Notes: generated by a model not told the origin, from the letters alone. 64,000 nt of DNA from an uncultured Alphaproteobacteria bacterium (GCA_902537215.1 CACBAM010000004.1:62001-126000), one strand, 5' to 3'; shown: positions 53,390-62,958, counted from the stretch's first letter. Numbers and translations: made by a program.

Positions 53390-54170
53390 ACTCAATTCCC
53401 AAATTTTGTAGCTCTTTAATTAATGCTAGTGCATCGCCAAACTCGTTTTCCGTATCAATATCAATTGAGCGTTTAATCGACAAAGGAAAAGCCAAGGTCT
53501 TGGTTGGAGGCATGAAACCTTTTTCTTTTAGCATAGACATAAAACCTAAATACAAACTTCCATCTACGAAAGCTGACTCGCTATGTTTTTTAATGTCCTG
53601 CACTTTAAGCAATTTTTTACCTATGTGACCTAATAAAAAGTCGGATTTTACTTCGCTAAAACTAATTATCTCATAAATATCTTTTACTGCGCTGTAGTTT
53701 TTATTTACAGATACCATAGAAAGATCATTTCCTAAGTTCTTAATTTGTCTGCAAAAAGAGATTAAATCATCCTTCAGTCTTATGGGTGATGTTGGTTGCA
53801 ACAATATAAAGCTCCCAGCTAAGTATTTATTCAAATTGATCACGTGTCTCTCAGCTAGCCTGTAGAGACAATCAAATATGACATCAGATAGAACTGAATT
53901 ATCATCAGAAAGTTCTGGTTTCCTTTGAACCGCTAGAACACTAGACGAATATTTCTTTTTTACTAAATCTAAAATCTGATCATCATCACTGGTGCAAACT
54001 ACTAAAATTTCTCTTAACCCACTAAGCTGTTGCTTTAGAAATAAACCCGCTGCCAAACTCCACTCAAATAAAGGAAACCCGAAAAAATTCTTAACGTTTT
54101 TATTTTTGAGCCTTTTGGAATTTTTACGAGCGGGAATGACTATAACTAAATTTTCATTAAGAGCATTCAT
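53370..54170 (-). CDS. neuA: acylneuraminate (nonulosonate) cytidylyltransferase
   Basis: Activates a nonulosonic acid with CTP to the CMP-sugar. A 266-aa nucleotidyltransferase with the family start VIVIPARKNSKRLKNKNVKNFFGFPLFEWSL, VLAVQRKPELSDDNSVLSDVI, and LLQPTSPIRLKDDL. FVDGSLYLG is near the C-terminus. I chose the ATG at 54170; TTG 54185 would lengthen the overlap with the aminotransferase gene, whose stop is at 54157. It is coupled downstream to the GMC oxidoreductase. NeuA versus LegF specificity is not resolvable here. Confidence 0.9.
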   Translation of the reverse strand: MNALNENLVIVIPARKNSKRLKNKNVKNFFGFPLFEWSLAAGLFLKQQLSGLREILVVCTSDDDQILDLVKKKYSSSVLAVQRKPELSDDNSVLSDVIFDCLYRLAERHVINLNKYLAGSFILLQPTSPIRLKDDLISFCRQIKNLGNDLSMVSVNKNYSAVKDIYEIISFSEVKSDFLLGHIGKKLLKVQDIKKHSESAFVDGSLYLGFMSMLKEKGFMPPTKTLAFPLSIKRSIDIDTENEFGDALALIKELQNLGIEYVSPKI

Positions 54171-55296
54171 TAATATCACTGGCAATATTTTTATAATCTT
54201 TAATTGACCTCGATACTAAAATCGGGATAGCAACGCAATTAAGCAATCTACCATAGCAGCTTTTTACCTCTTTATTTCTAATGTTTATATCAATATGTTC
54301 CCAAAAATATGCACAATGCCAGTTAAAAGCATCAGGTAAATTTTTTGTACCAAAGCCAGCTTTGTTTAGTAAACTAATTACGTCGTTACGTAGTTTTTTA
54401 TTTTCTATAGATATTACAAAAGTATCATAATTGGGCTCGCTCCTTGAATTAACATGTCTAAATTTTATTTCTTTGTGATTTATACATTTTTCGAGGGCGC
54501 GGTATCTCTTTTTTGAGTCTCTTAAAATACTCGGAAATTTTTTTAGCTGGACCTTACCAAATGCTCCACTTATTTCTGTCATTCTGTAATTAAACCCAAT
54601 CAGCCCGGCATGATCTAACCCTCTTGGCAGATTAGGAATATTTTTGTGGCCATGATCATGATACATTCTAGCGTTTTTTCCATCGCTTTTCTTCTTGGAA
54701 AACAGAGCTCCGCCTTCACCAGTTGTAATCATTTTACCAAAGTCGAAACTAAAAACACCAAATTCACTCAAGCCCCCAACATATTTGCCGGCAACCTTGG
54801 CCCCGATTGCCTCACATGCATCCTCAACTACTGGAATTTTATTTCTTTTTCCAATCCCGTTAATTAATATCATATCTGCTGGCACACCTAGCATATGAAC
54901 AGGAATTATAGCTTTTGTTTTTTTAGATATTAAACTTTCTAGATTTTTGGGACACATATTCAATGTATCATCCACATCAGTAAAAACAACATTTGCTCCA
55001 GTGTCTACAATCGCTTCGACTGTAGCAATAAAATTAAAGGACTGAGTTATAACCTCATCACCTCTCCCGATGCCGAGAGCTTTGAGAGCCACTTTGATTG
55101 CAGCTGTACCTGATGAGACGCATAATACGTCAGCCATTCTTGGGCTGAAAACAGCTTTCAACTTCTGCTCAAACTCTCTAACATGATAATGTTTCCTTTT
55201 TTTATCAAAACCATGAGCAAAGAAGACTTTTCCCTCGTCGAAGATCCGAGAAATTGCTTTTTTTTCTTTTTCGTCGATAACTTCAAATCCGGGCAA
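54157..55296 (-). CDS. DegT/DnrJ/EryC1-family PLP aminotransferase
   Basis: A 379-aa sugar aminotransferase. SGTAAIKVALKALGIGRGDEVITQSFNFIATVEAI is the PLP phosphate region, VVEDACEAIGAKVAGKYVGG contains the Asp that pairs with the pyridine N, and FSFDFGKMITTGEGGAL carries the PLP Lys (FGK). It probably transfers an amino group to a keto-sugar, as LegC/PseC do in legionaminate/pseudaminate synthesis. No 4,6-dehydratase (LegB/PseB) gene is found in the window, so its substrate source is unclear. First gene of the minus-strand trio with neuA and the GMC oxidoreductase. Confidence 0.9.
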   Translation of the reverse strand: MPGFEVIDEKEKKAISRIFDEGKVFFAHGFDKKRKHYHVREFEQKLKAVFSPRMADVLCVSSGTAAIKVALKALGIGRGDEVITQSFNFIATVEAIVDTGANVVFTDVDDTLNMCPKNLESLISKKTKAIIPVHMLGVPADMILINGIGKRNKIPVVEDACEAIGAKVAGKYVGGLSEFGVFSFDFGKMITTGEGGALFSKKKSDGKNARMYHDHGHKNIPNLPRGLDHAGLIGFNYRMTEISGAFGKVQLKKFPSILRDSKKRYRALEKCINHKEIKFRHVNSRSEPNYDTFVISIENKKLRNDVISLLNKAGFGTKNLPDAFNWHCAYFWEHIDINIRNKEVKSCYGRLLNCVAIPILVSRSIKDYKNIASDINECS

Positions 55297-55704
55297 ATCT
55301 ATCTCCTGCTTTCACGAAAACATATTAATAATTTTAAGTATAAAAGAAAAGTAACCTTAGATGGTAAAAAACTATGATTTTTTTTTCCTTATAAATGTGT
55401 TATTAATGAACGTGGCATGTATTTTGCAGCCATGTAGTCCCCTCATACTCCCAATATAAACCCAAACCTATGTATGAGGGGAACCTATTTTAAAATTTCT
55501 TCGTTAACAATATTGCAATCAAACAAAATAGGTCAGTAATTAAGGTTGCAAAAAAACCGTTATCAAAGTGCGCAATAAGGCGAGCATATATCAAGTGTAT
55601 GTATTATGTGCATTATAGGATAATAAGCGATTTAATTTAGTGCTATTTTGAATTTATTCTGAAATAATTTTTGAAAGCATCCTATGAAATAATACTTAGA
55701 GGAA
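55297..55704. other. 408-nt divergent intergenic region
   Basis: No convincing gene here. The region separates the minus-strand aminotransferase operon from the plus-strand AhpD-like gene. It contains the strong inverted repeat described separately at 55438-55482. Immediately before it is a 6-codon frame MYFAAM (55417-55437) that might be a leader peptide. The rest is AT-rich without clear promoters, tRNA or repeats. Confidence 0.6.
55438..55482. promoter_or_regulatory. perfect 11-bp inverted repeat
   Basis: TCCCCTCATAC (55438-55448) and GTATGAGGGGA (55472-55482) form a perfect 11-bp stem with a 23-nt pyrimidine/adenine-rich loop. Both arms are unusually GC-rich for the surrounding AT-rich spacer, which argues against chance. 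A short T-rich stretch follows (ACCTATTTTAAAATT), but not a clean terminator tail. Candidates are a structured leader of the AhpD-like gene, a small RNA, or a terminator/attenuator. Confidence 0.5.
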
Positions 55705-56307
55705 ATGATGGAAATTGTAAAACCACTAAATGAAAATGATATCGACCCAAGTCTATTAGAAAAAATTCAGTTCTTCAAAGGACCCCTTGGTGTTATACCA
55801 AGCTCTGTCAAAACTATGAGTTACCACCCCAAAATAGCTAATGCATTTACAGATCTAAATAAGGCTGTAATGGAATGCAAAGGGAAAGTTACCCCAGAAT
55901 TTAAACGACTTATTGGATATGTAACAAGTTTTGCCTCAGGGTGTCTTTATTGCCAAGCTCACACTATTTTAGGAGCTGAACGTTTCGGATGCACAAAAAA
56001 AAGGTTGGATGAGGTTTGGAATTACGCAAACTCTTCAGCGTTTTCTAATGCAGAAAAAGCTGCTCTTGATTTCGCTTTTGCAGCTGCATCTGTTCCTAAC
56101 AAGGTTACAGAAAATGAAGTATCTCAATTAAAAAATTACTGGGATGAATATGATATTGTCGAAATAATGGGCGTAATTGCATTGTTCGGTTTTCTGAATC
56201 GTTGGAATGATAGTATGGGTTCTGCTTTAGAAGATTTACCAATTGAAAAAGGTAAAAAACATCTTGGGGAAAATACTAATTGGACACCTGGGAAACATAG
56301 GGTTTGA
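55705..56307 (+). CDS. carboxymuconolactone decarboxylase/AhpD-like protein
   Basis: A 200-aa helical AhpD-fold protein. The redox motif is CLYCQAHTILGAERFG (about 74-89), with the CxxC and following His typical of alkylhydroperoxidase-D-like proteins. The N-terminal region FFKGPLGVIPSSVKTMSYHPKIANAF and C-terminal DIVEIMGVIALFGFLNRWNDSMG match the 'peroxidase-related' subgroup. It may act as a thiol peroxidase or as a detoxification enzyme. It is followed 3 nt later by a thioesterase gene. AGAGGAAATG precedes the start. Confidence 0.85.
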   Translation: MMEIVKPLNENDIDPSLLEKIQFFKGPLGVIPSSVKTMSYHPKIANAFTDLNKAVMECKGKVTPEFKRLIGYVTSFASGCLYCQAHTILGAERFGCTKKRLDEVWNYANSSAFSNAEKAALDFAFAAASVPNKVTENEVSQLKNYWDEYDIVEIMGVIALFGFLNRWNDSMGSALEDLPIEKGKKHLGENTNWTPGKHRV

Positions 56308-56310
56308 AGC

Positions 56311-56748
56311 ATGGATAATCGAAATCAGGAGGAACTTAAAGCATCGTTCTTAAATCAACCTCTAATGCCTTATATAGGGGCTAAACTCTCCACAATATCT
56401 CCTGGTCACGCATCAATAGAAGTGGTTTATCAAAATAATATAACTCAGCAACACGGTTTATTTCATGGAGGAGTTTCTGGAGCTATAGCTGATAATGCTG
56501 CTGGATTTGCTGCAATGACATTAATGGATAAAGAGAAAGAGCCCCTTACAATTGAATTCAAAATTAATTTTTTAAACATTGCAGATGGGGAAAAACTAGT
56601 TGCTGAAGCGGAAATTCTACAAGCAGGTCGAAGCATTTTTCATGGAGAGTCAAAAGTGTATACGATAAAGAAAAATGAGAAAATATTAATAGCTACTGCT
56701 CTAGTAACGATAAAAGCAACAAGTAAGGTATCTGAAAAACTACGCTGA
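56311..56748 (+). CDS. PaaI-family hotdog thioesterase
   Basis: A 145-aa single hotdog domain with the classic QQHGLFHGGVSGAIADNAAGFAAMTLM (about 47-73), including HGG and the catalytic Asp/Asn helix, and TIEFKINFLNIADGEKLVAEAEILQAGRS. It resembles the phenylacetyl-CoA-type thioesterase PaaI. It is co-directional with the AhpD-like gene (3-nt gap), so probably one transcript. Substrate unknown. Confidence 0.85.
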   Translation: MDNRNQEELKASFLNQPLMPYIGAKLSTISPGHASIEVVYQNNITQQHGLFHGGVSGAIADNAAGFAAMTLMDKEKEPLTIEFKINFLNIADGEKLVAEAEILQAGRSIFHGESKVYTIKKNEKILIATALVTIKATSKVSEKLR

Positions 56749-56770
56749 AAGTAAAACTACTGTCTTTTTG

Positions 56771-58045
56771 TTAATCTTGCTTATCTAACTGCTTTTCATA
56801 GGCTTCTTGGATAGACTTTAGTTCTTCAATTGCTGCACGAATATCAGAGCTGTCGGTTACATTAATTTCAACTCTTTTCCCTTTATGAGATAATCTGATT
56901 TTATCTTGCTTATGAGACTTTAATTTTTTGACCTTAAAAACCCCAATAGGCCTCACAAACCCTTTAGGTGTAAATTCTTGAAAAAACTCAGTTTCTACTT
57001 CAGTTGAAATAAGGTTTTTTGTATTTTCATCAACAAGCATGTCATCAATTTCAGCCATTGACTGAAGTCTTGCAGCAAGATTAACAGGGCTTCCGAGTAT
57101 AGTATAATCTAATCGTAAATCCGAACCAAAGTTCCCTACAGTACAAAACCCATTTGATATACCCATTCTAACTGATATACCTTCAACTGCTCCCAAGCCC
57201 CTCCAATGTGTTTGCAATTCCTTTACTCTTTCCTGCATATCTATGGCCATTTCTATACACTTTAGAGCATCATCAGTTTCTCCTAGGGTCTCTGGATCAC
57301 CAAAAAAAACCATTAGAGCGTCTCCAATAAATTTATCAATTGTGCCGCCATGTTTAATTGCTATTGTTGACATTTCTGACAGATAGGAATTGATGATCAG
57401 GGCCAGTTTTTCAGGCTCCATTTTATCAGTCAAATCAGTAAAACTTACGATATCAGAAAAAAATACTGTTAAGTTCTTCCTCCTATGAGAAACCCCCTGG
57501 TCTTTTTCTTCCTCAAAAATATTCTTATAAATTTGAGGAGACAGATATTTTGCCAGCCTGGTTGCTAAGCTTTCGAGTTTTTTACTTTTTTCCTCGATTA
57601 TTTGTTTGTCTTTTAATTGCCCTTCTATAAGTGAGTCTCGTTGCTTTGTTAACTCATGTTCATTCGTTCTATCTACAAATTGACCTTGAATTCCGTTTAA
57701 GTATTCAAAATCAGAATTTTTTGTTTTTGTTGAGAGTAGTGAAAAAAGTCTCTCTTTATCGTCAATAATAATCTTGACCTTCGGGATTAATACAGAGCCC
57801 TTATTGTGGATTTCATTCTCAAAAAGTTGTATCTGTTCGTCCGTTACACCTAGCTGTTTTAAAATATCTGGAAAGTATGCATCTTTGACATTGCCTAGAA
57901 CCGGGAAAAAGCCTCTGAAATTTTTGTTGACCTTTTTAACTCTCAAATCCTTATCTGCATAGTAACAAGCAGTAATAGCGTTCTCAAAATTGAAAAAGCT
58001 TAAATCTACGACCCTATCAGGATTGAAAAAATCTTGGAAATTCAT
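56771..58045 (-). CDS. class III adenylate cyclase with PAS-like sensor and coiled coil
   Basis: Makes cAMP from ATP. A 424-aa protein. A PAS-like N-terminus (residues about 15-140, NAITACYYADKDLRVKKVNKNFRGFF) is followed by a coiled coil (about 142-175) and a cyclase domain (about 185-345). Both metal aspartates are present (VFFSDIVSFTD and DKFIGDALMVFFGDP). The adenine-selecting Lys (TIDKFIGD) and Asp (LDYTILGSPVNLAARLQ), with the transition-state Asn/Arg, are also there, so ATP rather than GTP is the likely substrate. No membrane helix. It may supply the ligand of the cNBD protein at 38746. Confidence 0.9.
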   Translation of the reverse strand: MNFQDFFNPDRVVDLSFFNFENAITACYYADKDLRVKKVNKNFRGFFPVLGNVKDAYFPDILKQLGVTDEQIQLFENEIHNKGSVLIPKVKIIIDDKERLFSLLSTKTKNSDFEYLNGIQGQFVDRTNEHELTKQRDSLIEGQLKDKQIIEEKSKKLESLATRLAKYLSPQIYKNIFEEEKDQGVSHRRKNLTVFFSDIVSFTDLTDKMEPEKLALIINSYLSEMSTIAIKHGGTIDKFIGDALMVFFGDPETLGETDDALKCIEMAIDMQERVKELQTHWRGLGAVEGISVRMGISNGFCTVGNFGSDLRLDYTILGSPVNLAARLQSMAEIDDMLVDENTKNLISTEVETEFFQEFTPKGFVRPIGVFKVKKLKSHKQDKIRLSHKGKRVEINVTDSSDIRAAIEELKSIQEAYEKQLDKQD

Positions 58046-58157
58046 AAACGTTCACTGCCCTTTTGTGAGTATTAATAATAGATTATGCAAATTTACCCCT
58101 ACTAACGAAAACAATGACCTACTTGATATTATTATTTAATTCAAAAAATGAACACAC

Positions 58158-59579
58158 CTAATTAAATTTTTGCGGCACTATTTCTGACCAAGAGAATATG
58201 GTTTCATATTTTTTTGCGAACGCGATTAAATCTATATCGAATTTTTTCTTTCCAATTATTTGCATTCCCATGGGCAGTCCATTTCTATTTAAACCCACAG
58301 GAACGGAGATAGTTGGCAGCCCCAGAATACTTGATAAAACCACAATATCCATCCACTGATGATATGTCTCCATTTGTTTACCATTGATGCTAGAGGGATA
58401 AGGAATGTCTTTATTGAAGGGATATACCTGTGCAACTGGCAGTGCCAAATAATCATATTTTCTAAAAATCGAATTAACTTCATTTTTCCACAGTGATCTC
58501 CATACTAGTGCTTCTTCAAGATCCGTTTCTTTAACCACTTGACCATTTTTAATTTCCCAATCGACGGTAAGGATTTTTTCATCTGTACTCAGATTGTACT
58601 TTAAAAATTCGTCATACAAACTTTTTGATCGTAATATTTTCCAGCTATTGCTCAAATGATAGGGGTTGGCTTCCGGCTCTACTTCTTCTACAACAACTTT
58701 ATTTTGGGCTAGAGAAAAAAGCGTTTTCTTACACTGTTCCAATATTTCTTCTTCAACCTGGTAGTAACCACCTAAATCATTTAACCAGGCAATTTTTCGT
58801 TCGTGTACTTTATCATCACTTAGGTATACATCATCAAATAAGAAATCTAAATCAAATGAAAAAGGGTCGGATTTATGTGACCCCGATACAATATCAAGAA
58901 AATAAGCCAAATCTTCAGGTGTTTTTGCTAAAGCGCCCAAAGTTGATAAAATGGGCAATTTTTTGTGCCTAGTCTTTGATCTTTCCTCTGGGATAAGCCC
59001 CGGCGTTGGCCTGAACCCATACAAATTACAATACCCAGCCGGATTTCTGCACGAGCCCATCATGTCAGAGCCATCAGCTATCGGTATTAAATCAGCAGCA
59101 ACAGAGGCTGCTGCACCACCACTGGAACCACCGGCAGTTTTTGACACATCATAAGGATTGGCGGTAGCGCCAAAAGCTCTATTAAATGTGTGCGAACCAA
59201 GCCCCCACTCAGGCGTATTTGTTTTTCCAATAATTAAAGCACCACTATCAATTATCCGATCAACAATAATACTATTTTTTTTTGGTACATTATTTTTATA
59301 TTTCGGCACTCCATAGGTTGTTGGTAGGCCTTTTACATCGATCAAATCTTTCACAGCCAGAGGAACGCCGAAAAGACTTTTTGTTTTTTTTTGCACGGAA
59401 CAACCTTTTAAGTTTTCAAGATCCTTTAAAACTTCATCTATGCTCCTAAGAGAAACGAGCGCATTAAGACTGGGATTGAATTTATTTATTCTGGAGTAAT
59501 AGTGTTGTAATAGCTCTTTCTCAGAAATTTTTCTATCTTTCAAAAGTCTAATAATTTCTTTCAGCGAGTGTTTTTCCAT
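58158..59579 (-). CDS. amidase (amidase-signature family)
   Basis: A 473-aa amidase-signature enzyme. The catalytic Ser-cisSer-Lys triad is visible: Lys in VPLAVKDLIDVKG (about 72), SGGAAASVAADLIPIADGSDMMGS with Ser at about 153 and cis-Ser at about 177. GGSSGG at about 150-155 is the glycine-rich signature. GLPMGMQIIGKKKFD is near the C-terminus. It hydrolyses an amide or acyl-urea; it lacks the GatA-specific partners, so GatA is unlikely. Convergent with nothing nearby; divergent from the acyl-CoA dehydrogenase operon. Confidence 0.88.
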   Translation of the reverse strand: MEKHSLKEIIRLLKDRKISEKELLQHYYSRINKFNPSLNALVSLRSIDEVLKDLENLKGCSVQKKTKSLFGVPLAVKDLIDVKGLPTTYGVPKYKNNVPKKNSIIVDRIIDSGALIIGKTNTPEWGLGSHTFNRAFGATANPYDVSKTAGGSSGGAAASVAADLIPIADGSDMMGSCRNPAGYCNLYGFRPTPGLIPEERSKTRHKKLPILSTLGALAKTPEDLAYFLDIVSGSHKSDPFSFDLDFLFDDVYLSDDKVHERKIAWLNDLGGYYQVEEEILEQCKKTLFSLAQNKVVVEEVEPEANPYHLSNSWKILRSKSLYDEFLKYNLSTDEKILTVDWEIKNGQVVKETDLEEALVWRSLWKNEVNSIFRKYDYLALPVAQVYPFNKDIPYPSSINGKQMETYHQWMDIVVLSSILGLPTISVPVGLNRNGLPMGMQIIGKKKFDIDLIAFAKKYETIFSWSEIVPQKFN

Positions 59580-59723
59580 AATGTTTTTATGAGAGCCTAA
59601 TTTGGGTTTCTTTTAGAGTTGTAATTTCTAATTTCTGTTACTTTTGATTTTGTTTTTTATCAAATTTAGGATTAGGATTAAACTAACTTTATTATTTTTA
59701 CAAGTTATAGGATCAGTAGAGCA

Positions 59724-60884
59724 GTGTATTTGGAATTAACTGACGAGCAATCTATGATAGTTGATACAACCAGAGATTTTCTGGAAAAAGAGATTTATCC
59801 TCACGAAAAAATTATTGAAAAAACTGGGGAAGTTCCGAGAGAATTAGGAGCAGAAATTGCAAAGAAATGTAAAGAAATAGGCTTTTTTGCAGCTAACTTC
59901 CCTGAGGAACTAGGAGGCGGTGGAATGAATCATTTAGAGTTTACTCTTTTAGAGAGAGAACTCGGTAGAGGTTCGAATGCCTTAACGGTTTTTTTTGGTA
60001 GGCCGTCTGGTATCCTTATGGCTTGCAATGATCTACAAAAGGATAAGTATCTTATCCCCGCAATCAAAGGTGAAAAATTTGATGCACTGGCAATGACAGA
60101 GCCAGGTGCCGGTTCCGATGTTAGAGGGATGGAATGCACTGGACAAAGAAAGGGTGGCGACTGGATTGTAAATGGAACCAAACACTTTATAAGTCATGCC
60201 AACATAGCTGACTTTGTTATTGTTTTTATTGCAACTGGGGAAGAGGAAACAGAAAAAGGTAAAAAGAAAAAAATTTCCTGTTTTCTAGTGGATAGAGGTA
60301 CGCCAGGATTTGAAATATGTCGCGGATACAACTCTGTATCGCATAGAGGATACAAAAATTGCATTTTAAGGTTTGACGAATGTCGACTTTCCGATGATCA
60401 AGTTTTGGGTGAAGTCCATAAAGGTTTTGATATTGCTAATGAATGGCTATACGCGACACGATTAACTGTTGCCGCGACATCAGTAGGTAGAGCAAGAAGG
60501 GCTTTTGAATTGACACTTCCCTTTACCAGTGAGAGAAAGCAGTTTGGAAAAAAAATTAGTCAGTTCCAAGGAGTAAGTTTTCAGCTCGCAGATATGATTA
60601 CTGAAATCGATGCTGCCGACCTTCTTACACTATCTGCTGCATCAAAATTGGATAATAAAATTCCAGCGAACAGAGAGATTGCATCAGCAAAGCTATATGC
60701 AACAGAAATGCTGGCTAGAGTAACAGATACTTGTATTCAGCTACATGGTGGGATGGGATTGATGGATGACCTTCCTTTTGAGCGTTTTTGGAGAGATGCA
60801 CGAATTGAAAGAATTTGGGATGGAACATCGGAAATCCAAAGACATATTATCAGTCGGGAACTTCTGAGACCTTTGGGCGGATAA
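59724..60884 (+). CDS. acyl-CoA dehydrogenase (probable 4-trimethylammoniobutanoyl-CoA dehydrogenase)
   Basis: Dehydrogenates an acyl-CoA, electrons to ETF. A 386-aa protein starting at GTG 59724, with typical DALAMTEPGAGSDVRGMECT (about 114-133), WIVNGTKHFISHAN, QLHGGMGLMDDLPFERFWRDARIERI and GTSEIQRHIISREL containing the catalytic Glu. It is 2 nt upstream of the ADP-forming synthetase gene, then the CaiD-like gene. In that company, oxidation of gamma-butyrobetainyl-CoA to crotonobetainyl-CoA is the likeliest role (inference). It is not a close copy of E. coli CaiA. Confidence 0.88.
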   Translation: MYLELTDEQSMIVDTTRDFLEKEIYPHEKIIEKTGEVPRELGAEIAKKCKEIGFFAANFPEELGGGGMNHLEFTLLERELGRGSNALTVFFGRPSGILMACNDLQKDKYLIPAIKGEKFDALAMTEPGAGSDVRGMECTGQRKGGDWIVNGTKHFISHANIADFVIVFIATGEEETEKGKKKKISCFLVDRGTPGFEICRGYNSVSHRGYKNCILRFDECRLSDDQVLGEVHKGFDIANEWLYATRLTVAATSVGRARRAFELTLPFTSERKQFGKKISQFQGVSFQLADMITEIDAADLLTLSAASKLDNKIPANREIASAKLYATEMLARVTDTCIQLHGGMGLMDDLPFERFWRDARIERIWDGTSEIQRHIISRELLRPLGG

Positions 60885-60886
60885 AA

Positions 60887-62947
60887 TTGGCTAGGTCGTT
60901 AAATAGACTTTTAAGACCAAAAACTATCGCCGTTTATGGAGGAAGTTGGTCTAAAAATGTTGTTAAAGAACTAAAAAAGAACTCATTTTTAGGTGAGATC
61001 TGGGCTGTTCACCCCACAAAAAAATCTATAGAGGGAATCAAGTGTTATAGAACAACTTTTGACCTGCCATCATCTCCAGATGCTGTTTTTGTAGGGGTTA
61101 ATAGAGAAAAAACTGTTTCAATTATCGAAGAACTATCCGTAATAGATGCAGGAGGAGTTGTATGTTTCGCTTCGGGGTTTTCCGAAACATCGGTTGATGA
61201 TAAATCAGACCAGGGTAAGACATTACAGGATAAAATTGTTAAAGCAGCTGGGAAAATGCCCATATTAGGTCCAAACTGTTATGGTTTCATAAATTATTTA
61301 GACAATGTACTTATCTGGCCTGACCAGCATGGTGGGGAACAGGTCAACAAGGGAGTCGCTATACTGACGCAAAGTTCCAATATTGCAATTAATTTGACCA
61401 TGCAGTGCAGAGGCCTTCCTATCGCTTATGTGATAACGGTTGGCAATCAGAGTCAGCTTAATCAAGCTCAAATAGCTTCTGAATTATTACAAGACCCAAG
61501 AGTAACCGCAGTTGGCTTACATATCGAGGGAATAATAAATCCCAAAGATTTTGAAAAGTTGGCAAGAGAAGCTAAAACTTTAAAAAAAGGAATCGTAGCT
61601 TTAAAGGTAGGTAAATCGAAGTTAGCAGAAAATGCTACTGTTTCCCACACTGCCTCGATGGCAGGAAATTATCAAGGAGCAATAGCGCTGCTTAACAAAT
61701 TAGGTATTGCAACTGTTGATGGTCTTGAGAGCCTTTTAAATACATTAATGATTTTACATGTTCATCAACCGATAAGTGGGAATAAAATTGCCTCACTGTC
61801 CTGCTCTGGTGGAGAGGCAAGCCTAATTGCTGATTTAGCTGAACCATTTAATTTTAGGTTTCCAAAACTTAGCTCTAAACAAAAAGGAAAACTTAAGTCC
61901 GCGTTAGGTAATTTAGTTCATTTATCTAATCCTTTAGATTATCAAACATATATTTGGAATGACCAAGTCAAGCTGACTGTGGCATTTAGAAGTATGATGG
62001 AAGAGACCTATGATTTCTTATTTATAATTATGGATCTGCCAAAACAAGGTCGCTGTTCCTCAGATGCATGGTATCCGGCAATTGCAGCGCTAAAAGAAGC
62101 TAAAAAAGTTGCAAAATGCCCAGTCGGGCTAATAACGTCACTTGAAGAAAATATGCCGGAAAAGTTTGCAAAGGACTTAATAAAACATTCAATAATTCCA
62201 CTGACTGGATTAGAAAATAGTCTTGCCGCTGTAAAGGCATTACAAAATGTGAGTATGCAGTGGAAAGTAAAGAGCACTCCATCAATTATATGGGAACGCT
62301 GGCCAAATGAAAAATCTCGGGTATTAGATGAGTATCAATCAAAAAAAGTTTTAAGTAGAATAGGCATTAATGTTCCAAAAGGTTTTGTAATTACAGATAA
62401 AAATTCTCTCTTAAATAAATTTAGAAGTATTAAAAAAGCTGTTTGCTTAAAAGCCATAGGCATTAATCACAAGACAGATGTTTCCGGAGTAGTTCTTGGA
62501 ATAGATAATGAAAACGAACTGCTTAATAAATTTAACAATATGAAGAGATTAACTAGGTCAAAAGAATTTCTAATAGAGCGCCAAGTAGATAATTGTTTAG
62601 TAGAGCTTTTAATTGGAATTGTAAGAGATCCACAACATGGGTTTATGATAACTATAGCAGAGGGTGGAGTTCTATCAGAGTTGCGAAAAGACTCTGTTAC
62701 CTTGTGTATGCCATGTAATAAGCCTGAGATAGCAAGGGCATTAGAAAAATTAAAAATATGGCCTTTATTAAATGGGTACAGAAATAAAAAAGCTGCTAAT
62801 ATCAACAATATAGTTTTGGCAATCTTTTCACTGCAATGTTATGCTTTAAAAGAGAGAGCTAGATTAGTTGAATTGGAAATAAACCCTCTTTTAGTAAAAT
62901 CAAATCAGGTTGTTGCTGCTGATGCACTTATAAGAGAAAATTATTAG
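60887..62947 (+). CDS. ADP-forming acyl-CoA synthetase (fused CoA-binding/ATP-grasp)
   Basis: A 686-aa protein starting at TTG 60887, 2 nt after the dehydrogenase stop. Order: CoA-binding Rossmann domain (residues about 10-130, VYGGSW, LGPNCYGFINYLDN), two succinyl-CoA-ligase-like domains with the phospho-His loop NATVSHTASMAGNYQGAIALL, then a C-terminal ATP-grasp half (LDEYQSKKVLSRIGINVPKGFVI, KAIGINHKTDVSGVVLGI, VELEINPLLV). It activates a carboxylate with CoA using ATP, giving ADP. In this operon the probable substrate is gamma-butyrobetaine, crotonobetaine or carnitine. Confidence 0.88.
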   Translation: MARSLNRLLRPKTIAVYGGSWSKNVVKELKKNSFLGEIWAVHPTKKSIEGIKCYRTTFDLPSSPDAVFVGVNREKTVSIIEELSVIDAGGVVCFASGFSETSVDDKSDQGKTLQDKIVKAAGKMPILGPNCYGFINYLDNVLIWPDQHGGEQVNKGVAILTQSSNIAINLTMQCRGLPIAYVITVGNQSQLNQAQIASELLQDPRVTAVGLHIEGIINPKDFEKLAREAKTLKKGIVALKVGKSKLAENATVSHTASMAGNYQGAIALLNKLGIATVDGLESLLNTLMILHVHQPISGNKIASLSCSGGEASLIADLAEPFNFRFPKLSSKQKGKLKSALGNLVHLSNPLDYQTYIWNDQVKLTVAFRSMMEETYDFLFIIMDLPKQGRCSSDAWYPAIAALKEAKKVAKCPVGLITSLEENMPEKFAKDLIKHSIIPLTGLENSLAAVKALQNVSMQWKVKSTPSIIWERWPNEKSRVLDEYQSKKVLSRIGINVPKGFVITDKNSLLNKFRSIKKAVCLKAIGINHKTDVSGVVLGIDNENELLNKFNNMKRLTRSKEFLIERQVDNCLVELLIGIVRDPQHGFMITIAEGGVLSELRKDSVTLCMPCNKPEIARALEKLKIWPLLNGYRNKKAANINNIVLAIFSLQCYALKERARLVELEINPLLVKSNQVVAADALIRENY

Positions 62948-62958
62948 ACGGCAGTAAA

